Shown piece by piece: positions 5,840 through 9,224 of a stretch of DNA of 9,224 nt; the first letter of the stretch is position 1; each line of letters opens with the position of its first letter. The DNA lies in the NCBI GenBank assembly GCA_023417975.1, contig JAEZDX010000357.1, positions 1 to 9,224 on the forward strand, in the 5' to 3' direction. This DNA comes from Bacillota bacterium. Lineage in GTDB: Bacteria; Bacillota; Clostridia; Clostridiales; Clostridiaceae. The notes below the pieces were generated by a model. It was not told the DNA's origin and made no database searches. It worked only from the letters and a program-made list of their open reading frames with translations. The translations under genes were made by a program, and so were the position numbers.

Positions 5840-7162
5840 ATGAAAAATAGAAATAGCAGGCTCAAATCTTTTAATCCTAATTCTACACGACTTCATCATA
5901 AACTTTCAGGCTTATGGACAAACGCCAATACAATGGTTCTGTTCGCTTATGAGGGAGTATTAATAGCTTTTATCAACAACCTCATAAATAACAACAATAA
6001 CCTTTTTGCCACAAGGTTAGGTGCATCGGATTTTCAACTGACTCTGATAATCGCGCTGCCGCAGCTTGTAGGGATGCTTGTTTTGCTTCCGGGAGGTATT
6101 TTGACAGATAGAATGTCAAACAAAAAACGTATGGTCATATTCTCCTTATCGGTACTTTTAGTTGTTTATTTTGTTCTTGGTTTCGTACCTTTCTTAGGAA
6201 AGTACAGCTTGACAGCTTTTTTAGTACTTTTGGCTGTTTCTGTAGGCCCTATGACTATGTATAACGCTTCCTGGCAGGCTTACTTTTCCGATGTGGTTCC
6301 CATAAAGGAAAGGAACATGGCTTTTACATTACGTACAAAATGGACTTTTCTGGTGAATATAGGGACTCCGCTTTTAACAGGTATTTTGTTGGCTTCTGCT
6401 GCAAGTACTTCCGGAAAAATAAGACTTCATCAAAGCTTTTTCTGGTTATCCTGTATATTAATATTGCTTCAGATACTTACTCTAAAGAGAATATCCGGCG
6501 GAACCGCGCACGTTCACAGCAGTGTGAGCCTTTCAGAGCTGGGAGCCGCTGCAAAAGCTTTGGTTCATAATAAAGCTTTTCTTGGATTTCTCGCTGTAGC
6601 CTTACTTTTTTATATGAGCTGGCAGATAGATTGGACGTTGTATTATATAGGACAAGTAAAATATTTAAAGCTCAATGAAGCTTGGTTAAGTTATTGTAAT
6701 GTTGGAGGAGCAGCAATGCAGCTTCTAACAATAGGTTTTTGGAGCCGTATTAATGAAAAACACGGAATCAGGTTTTCAATTATTATGGGAGGCTTGGGCC
6801 TTTGCTTTTTTCCGCTAGCAATGATTATAAGTACAAGCTTACCTGCAAATGTAGGTCCGTATATTTTCTTTTTATTAAGTACTGCTTCTAACTTTGGCTT
6901 TGCAACTGTATCCTTAAACATTCTTCAGTGTTTGCTTCAAGTTATTCCTGAGAAAAATAAAACTCTCAGTATTTCCATATATACTTTGTTCATATCTTTA
7001 TCTAATGCTTTTATGCCTATGGTAGGTGTAAAAGTTTATACGGTCTTTGGAGCCGATCTTCGTGCCCTCCACATAACATTTTTTATTATTTTTGCTGCCA
7101 GAATCATTTCTACAAGTCTATGGGCCTTCAGATGGTGGCTTCTTCGAAATGAACCTAAATAA
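5840..7162 (+). CDS. MFS-family permease, substrate unknown
   Basis: A 440-residue inner-membrane protein with about 12 hydrophobic helices, the usual size for the major facilitator superfamily. Motif A between helices 2 and 3 is clear: GGILTDRMSNKKRM (85-98), with Asp90, Arg91 and the basic cluster. A second family feature is DVVPIKERNMAF (151-162), the loop after helix 4 that carries P-x-x-x-R-N in many permeases. An Asn-rich stretch (INNLINNNNN, 45-54) follows the first helix. Transport is probably proton- or gradient-driven, but residues visible here do not give the substrate. The start at 5840 follows GGTGAT by about 6 bases; in-frame TTG (5828) and GTG (5831) starts are possible but lack a better site. 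It is divergent from the TetR gene, with its own promoter and terminator, so it is a single-gene unit not clearly under that repressor. Confidence 0.9.
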   Translation: MKNRNSRLKSFNPNSTRLHHKLSGLWTNANTMVLFAYEGVLIAFINNLINNNNNLFATRLGASDFQLTLIIALPQLVGMLVLLPGGILTDRMSNKKRMVIFSLSVLLVVYFVLGFVPFLGKYSLTAFLVLLAVSVGPMTMYNASWQAYFSDVVPIKERNMAFTLRTKWTFLVNIGTPLLTGILLASAASTSGKIRLHQSFFWLSCILILLQILTLKRISGGTAHVHSSVSLSELGAAAKALVHNKAFLGFLAVALLFYMSWQIDWTLYYIGQVKYLKLNEAWLSYCNVGGAAMQLLTIGFWSRINEKHGIRFSIIMGGLGLCFFPLAMIISTSLPANVGPYIFFLLSTASNFGFATVSLNILQCLLQVIPEKNKTLSISIYTLFISLSNAFMPMVGVKVYTVFGADLRALHITFFIIFAARIISTSLWAFRWWLLRNEPK

Positions 7163-7192
7163 AAGATGCATTGCTAGCGCACTGCATCTTTT
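7161..7192 (+). terminator. Intrinsic terminator after the MFS gene, probably bidirectional
   Basis: AAAAGATGCA (7161-7170) pairs perfectly with TGCATCTTTT (7183-7192), with three more pairs inside (TGC/GCA). The stem overlaps the TAA stop of the MFS gene. Each strand ends in four T, so it can also stop transcripts from the converging cupin gene, which has no other hairpin in 7193-7265. Confidence 0.8.
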
Positions 7193-7265
7193 CTACTTTT
7201 GATTATTTTCTTTTCATGATTTTAACTGTAGCTTTTGCGTATCTTAAAAACCTTTGTACCTATCA

Positions 7266-7736
7266 CTACTCCCGTGTAAGTCTCATTATTATACTTTCAT
7301 GCTGAGGATACATTTTCATAAGCTCTTTTCTACTAAACAATTTAAAATCTTCATAAGTAAAACCCGGTGAAACCATACATCCTACTAATGCAAAGCCTGG
7401 ATTATTCATCGCTGATCCAAATATATATCCCTTGGGCACAAGAACTTGAGGAACTTCCCCATTTTCAATATTTAAGCCCAAATTTCTTAAAACCAATTCT
7501 CCCTTTGGATCAATCATATATATCGTGAGTGCAGAACCGGAATGAAAATACCAAAGTTCATCCGCAGTAAGTACATGAAAATTTGATACTTCTCCGGTTT
7601 GAAGAAGAAAATAAATGCTGGTCCATAGTTTTCTGTTAGCATCAAACTTATCTTCAGAAGCATAGCATTCTTTAAAATATCCACCTTCCATATGTGGTTC
7701 CATATTCAATTTTTCTATAAAATATTTGGCATCCAT
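7266..7736 (-). CDS. Cupin_5 (DUF985) family protein
   Basis: The 156-residue protein matches the Cupin_5/DUF985 pattern across its length: MEGGYFKECY (16-25), SIYFLL (40-45), the cupin core SNFHVLTADELWYFHSG (51-67), PKGYIFGSAM (101-110) and LVGCMVSPGFTYEDFKL (118-134), where the family consensus reads close to LVGCTVAPGFDFEDF. His54, Glu60 and His65 lie on the core strands and could bind metal or ligand. This is a small cytosolic beta-barrel family; members have been solved structurally, but no general enzymatic role is established, and I do not assign one. The start at 7736 follows AAAGGAG by 9 bases; the frame stays open to a GTG at 7790, but those 18 codons lack a ribosome-binding site and family similarity. 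A weak TTGAGT with nearby TATATA on the minus strand (about 7830-7855) might be its promoter. The upstream PLP gene is separated by a terminator. Confidence 0.88.
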   Translation of the reverse strand: MDAKYFIEKLNMEPHMEGGYFKECYASEDKFDANRKLWTSIYFLLQTGEVSNFHVLTADELWYFHSGSALTIYMIDPKGELVLRNLGLNIENGEVPQVLVPKGYIFGSAMNNPGFALVGCMVSPGFTYEDFKLFSRKELMKMYPQHESIIMRLTRE

Positions 7737-7903
7737 AATAACTTTCTCCTTTAATACTTGTTTACATACACTCCCTGCAACCCCTTCCACGAAAGCATGT
7801 CTAAATTCGGAAACTGCAGTAGGTATCTATATAATCATATATTTTACTCAAGATTCATTAAATATTCTACTGTTTTTTTATATTAATATCAAATTCTTTA
7901 AAC

Positions 7904-7937
7904 AAAAAAACGTCCAGCACCTGAAAGCTAAACGTCC
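7904..7937 (-). terminator. Intrinsic terminator after the PLP enzyme gene
   Basis: On the minus strand ACGTTTAGC (7935-7927) pairs with GCTGGACGT (7918-7910) around an 8-base loop, followed by seven T (7910-7904). Two of the nine pairs are G-U wobbles that exist only in the minus-strand RNA, so the direction is clear. It starts 17 bases after the stop codon. Confidence 0.85.
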
Positions 7938-7951
7938 TTTGAAATCTTTAT

Positions 7952-9124
7952 TTAAATCTTATTTAATGCCTGTTCTAAATCTTCAATAATATCTTGTGCA
8001 TCTTCCAAGCCCACACTAAATCTTAAATGACCGTTTCTAAATTCAGTAGGGTAGAAATGATTTCTCTCATCTTCAGGTCCTACGTATACCATGAGGCTCT
8101 CATCATGGCCTATAGAAACAGCCGGAATTATAATCCTTAATGAATTTAAAAAATTATTGTGAACTGCCACATCACCCTTAAGTCCAAAAGATATGACTCC
8201 TGAATACATAGACATTTGTTTTTTTGCAATCTCATGCTGAGGATGACTTTTCAGTCCCGGATATGCAACAAATTCCACCTTTGGATGTGCTTCTAAAAAT
8301 TCAGCAATTCTTTGAGCATTTTCACTATGCTGCTTCATACGCAGAGGCAGTGTAACCATCCCACGCATAATGAGCCAGGCATTGAAAGGACTTATTGCTC
8401 CTCCTAAATTCACCATAGCTTGACGTTTTATATTATCTATCAATGACTTTTTTCCTATAACAGCTCCCCCCATGGCATCTCCATGTCCATTTATATATTT
8501 TGTCAAGCTATGAATAACAAGATCGGCCCCAAGTGACAGCGGCTGCTGCAGATATGGTGACGCAAAGGTACTGTCAACAGAAAGTAAGGCTCCCGCATTT
8601 TTTGCCAGCTTAGCTATTTCTTCTATATCACTTACTCTCGTTGTAGGATTTCCCGGCGTCTCTATATGTATAAGTTTTGTATTAGGCCTAATTGCCTTCT
8701 TTATCTCATTCAAATCTGCTGTGTCTACAAGGGTTGCCTCTATGCCGTATTTTTCAGGATAGTATTCGTTTAATAATCTATATACCGCTATGTAAGAAAC
8801 ATTTGAACATATAACATGTGAGTTGCGATCAAGAAAAGTAAAGAATACACCTGCTAATGCTGCAACTCCCGTTGCCAATACAACACAGTCTTCTCCTCCC
8901 TCCAATACTGCAAGCTTTTGCTGAAGATATATTTGATTGGCGGAAGTATTTCTAGTGTAAATAAGCTGATCGGCATCACTCCAATTAAGCTTTGAAGCAT
9001 CCTCGGGAAGCCTATAGCTGTTAGCCATAGTTATTGGCCTTCTAATGGCTCCAGTCTCCTTATCTACATCATTACCTACGTGTATGCACTTCGTTGCAAA
9101 ATTTGCCTGCTTTATATCCGTCAT
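7952..9124 (-). CDS. Cys/Met-metabolism PLP enzyme (cystathionine gamma-synthase/gamma-lyase family)
   Basis: At 390 residues it has the usual length for the fold-type I trans-sulfuration family, which forms or cleaves C-S bonds in cystathionine, homocysteine or methionine metabolism. Visible landmarks: IYTRNTSANQ (55-64) with Tyr56 and Arg58, which bind the cofactor phosphate of the partner subunit; the ATGVAA segment (84-89); HIETPGNPTT (153-162); SVDSTFASP (182-190) with Asp184 for the pyridine nitrogen; HSLTKYINGHGDAMGG (205-220) with the Schiff-base Lys209; and LRFSVGLED (367-375) with Arg368 for the substrate carboxylate. The segment around Tyr111 reads SYIAVY where most relatives have LYGGTY or LYGCTF, so this is a divergent member and gamma-lyase versus gamma-synthase or sulfhydrylase cannot be decided. 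Start at 9124: AGGGGGA lies about 6 bases upstream. It has its own promoter and terminator and no visible T-box or SAM riboswitch in the short leader. Confidence 0.92.
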   Translation of the reverse strand: MTDIKQANFATKCIHVGNDVDKETGAIRRPITMANSYRLPEDASKLNWSDADQLIYTRNTSANQIYLQQKLAVLEGGEDCVVLATGVAALAGVFFTFLDRNSHVICSNVSYIAVYRLLNEYYPEKYGIEATLVDTADLNEIKKAIRPNTKLIHIETPGNPTTRVSDIEEIAKLAKNAGALLSVDSTFASPYLQQPLSLGADLVIHSLTKYINGHGDAMGGAVIGKKSLIDNIKRQAMVNLGGAISPFNAWLIMRGMVTLPLRMKQHSENAQRIAEFLEAHPKVEFVAYPGLKSHPQHEIAKKQMSMYSGVISFGLKGDVAVHNNFLNSLRIIIPAVSIGHDESLMVYVGPEDERNHFYPTEFRNGHLRFSVGLEDAQDIIEDLEQALNKI

Positions 9125-9170
9125 ATAAATCCCCCTTTTCCGATTGGTTTTGTTTACTTTCTTACAACAA

Positions 9171-9199
9171 ATTGTATTCTTTTAACAATAATAAGTCAA
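9171..9199 (-). promoter_or_regulatory. Sigma-A promoter of the PLP enzyme gene
   Basis: On the minus strand TTGACT (9194-9199), a 17-base spacer and TACAAT (9171-9176); each hexamer matches the consensus at five of six positions. Transcription would begin near 9164, leaving a leader of about 40 bases, too short for a riboswitch of the known sulfur-metabolism classes. Confidence 0.75.
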
Positions 9200-9224
9200 G
9201 GGACGGTTAAACATTTTTAATATT

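Noticed and set aside
6340..6921. Frames at 6340-6570 (plus) and 6691-6921 (minus)
   Set aside because: Both overlap the MFS gene in other frames and lack start signals or family similarity.
7737..7790. 18-codon N-terminal extension of the cupin protein from a GTG
   Set aside because: No ribosome-binding site precedes the GTG, whereas AAAGGAG precedes the internal ATG, and the extension does not resemble Cupin_5 proteins.
7737..7903. Possible riboswitch or T-box in the cupin leader
   Set aside because: Only a weak CTGCA...TGCAG pairing is visible; no conserved T-box or riboswitch core sequence was recognised.
7726..7989. Plus-strand frame of 87 codons
   Set aside because: It crosses the cupin start, the PLP gene terminator and the PLP gene end; the terminator hairpin inside it and its low-complexity translation argue against a gene.
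9193..9211. AGTCAAGGGACGGTTAAAC at the right edge, similar to short GGGACGGTT repeats I recall from Clostridia
   Set aside because: Only one copy is visible, without an inverted partner; part of it is explained as the -35 of the PLP gene promoter.

Overview
The window is AT-rich DNA with purine-rich Shine-Dalgarno sites, short intergenic gaps and U-tailed hairpin terminators. This suggests a low-GC Firmicute, most likely Clostridium or a close relative; that is an inference from composition and gene content, not a species call. It holds six protein genes: one cut by the left edge, five complete. Five run on the minus strand and one on the plus strand. There is no RNA gene, CRISPR array, insertion sequence or phage gene that I can support.

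Layout, left to right. (1) 1-1204, minus: 401 N-terminal residues of a type IV pilin-like protein with a classical prepilin signal and a duplicated head module; the gene runs off the left edge. (2) 1406-4567, minus: a large MMPL/RND-type membrane transporter with a long Gly-rich, YhgE-like coil in its second extracytoplasmic loop. (3) 4568-5018: a 451-base control region with three copies of a palindromic operator, a long imperfect inverted repeat and ribosome-binding sequences that lead nowhere obvious. (4) 5019-5612, minus: a TetR-family repressor whose Shine-Dalgarno lies inside a fourth copy of the operator. (5) 5840-7162, plus: an MFS permease with its own strong sigma-A-type promoter. 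(6) 7266-7736, minus: a Cupin_5 (DUF985) protein. (7) 7952-9124, minus: a Cys/Met-metabolism PLP enzyme of the cystathionine gamma-synthase/gamma-lyase fold, with a strong promoter just upstream.

How the genes fit together. The clearest unit is the repressor plus the MMPL transporter. Four copies of ATGAAC-NNN-CGTTCA(T) lie only upstream of these two genes, which points to an autoregulated repressor controlling an export or envelope protein in response to an unknown ligand. A 13-bp hairpin terminator separates them, so the transporter probably has its own promoter. The MFS gene diverges from the repressor but has no copy of this operator near its promoter. The cupin and PLP genes each look like single-gene units, and a terminator lies between them. 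The pilin gene is separated from the transporter by a terminator.

I did not find a clearly new multi-gene system. The items most worth checking are the operator that covers the repressor's own Shine-Dalgarno, the 103-bp inverted repeat in the transporter leader, the tandem pilin head modules, and the altered active-site segment in the PLP enzyme.
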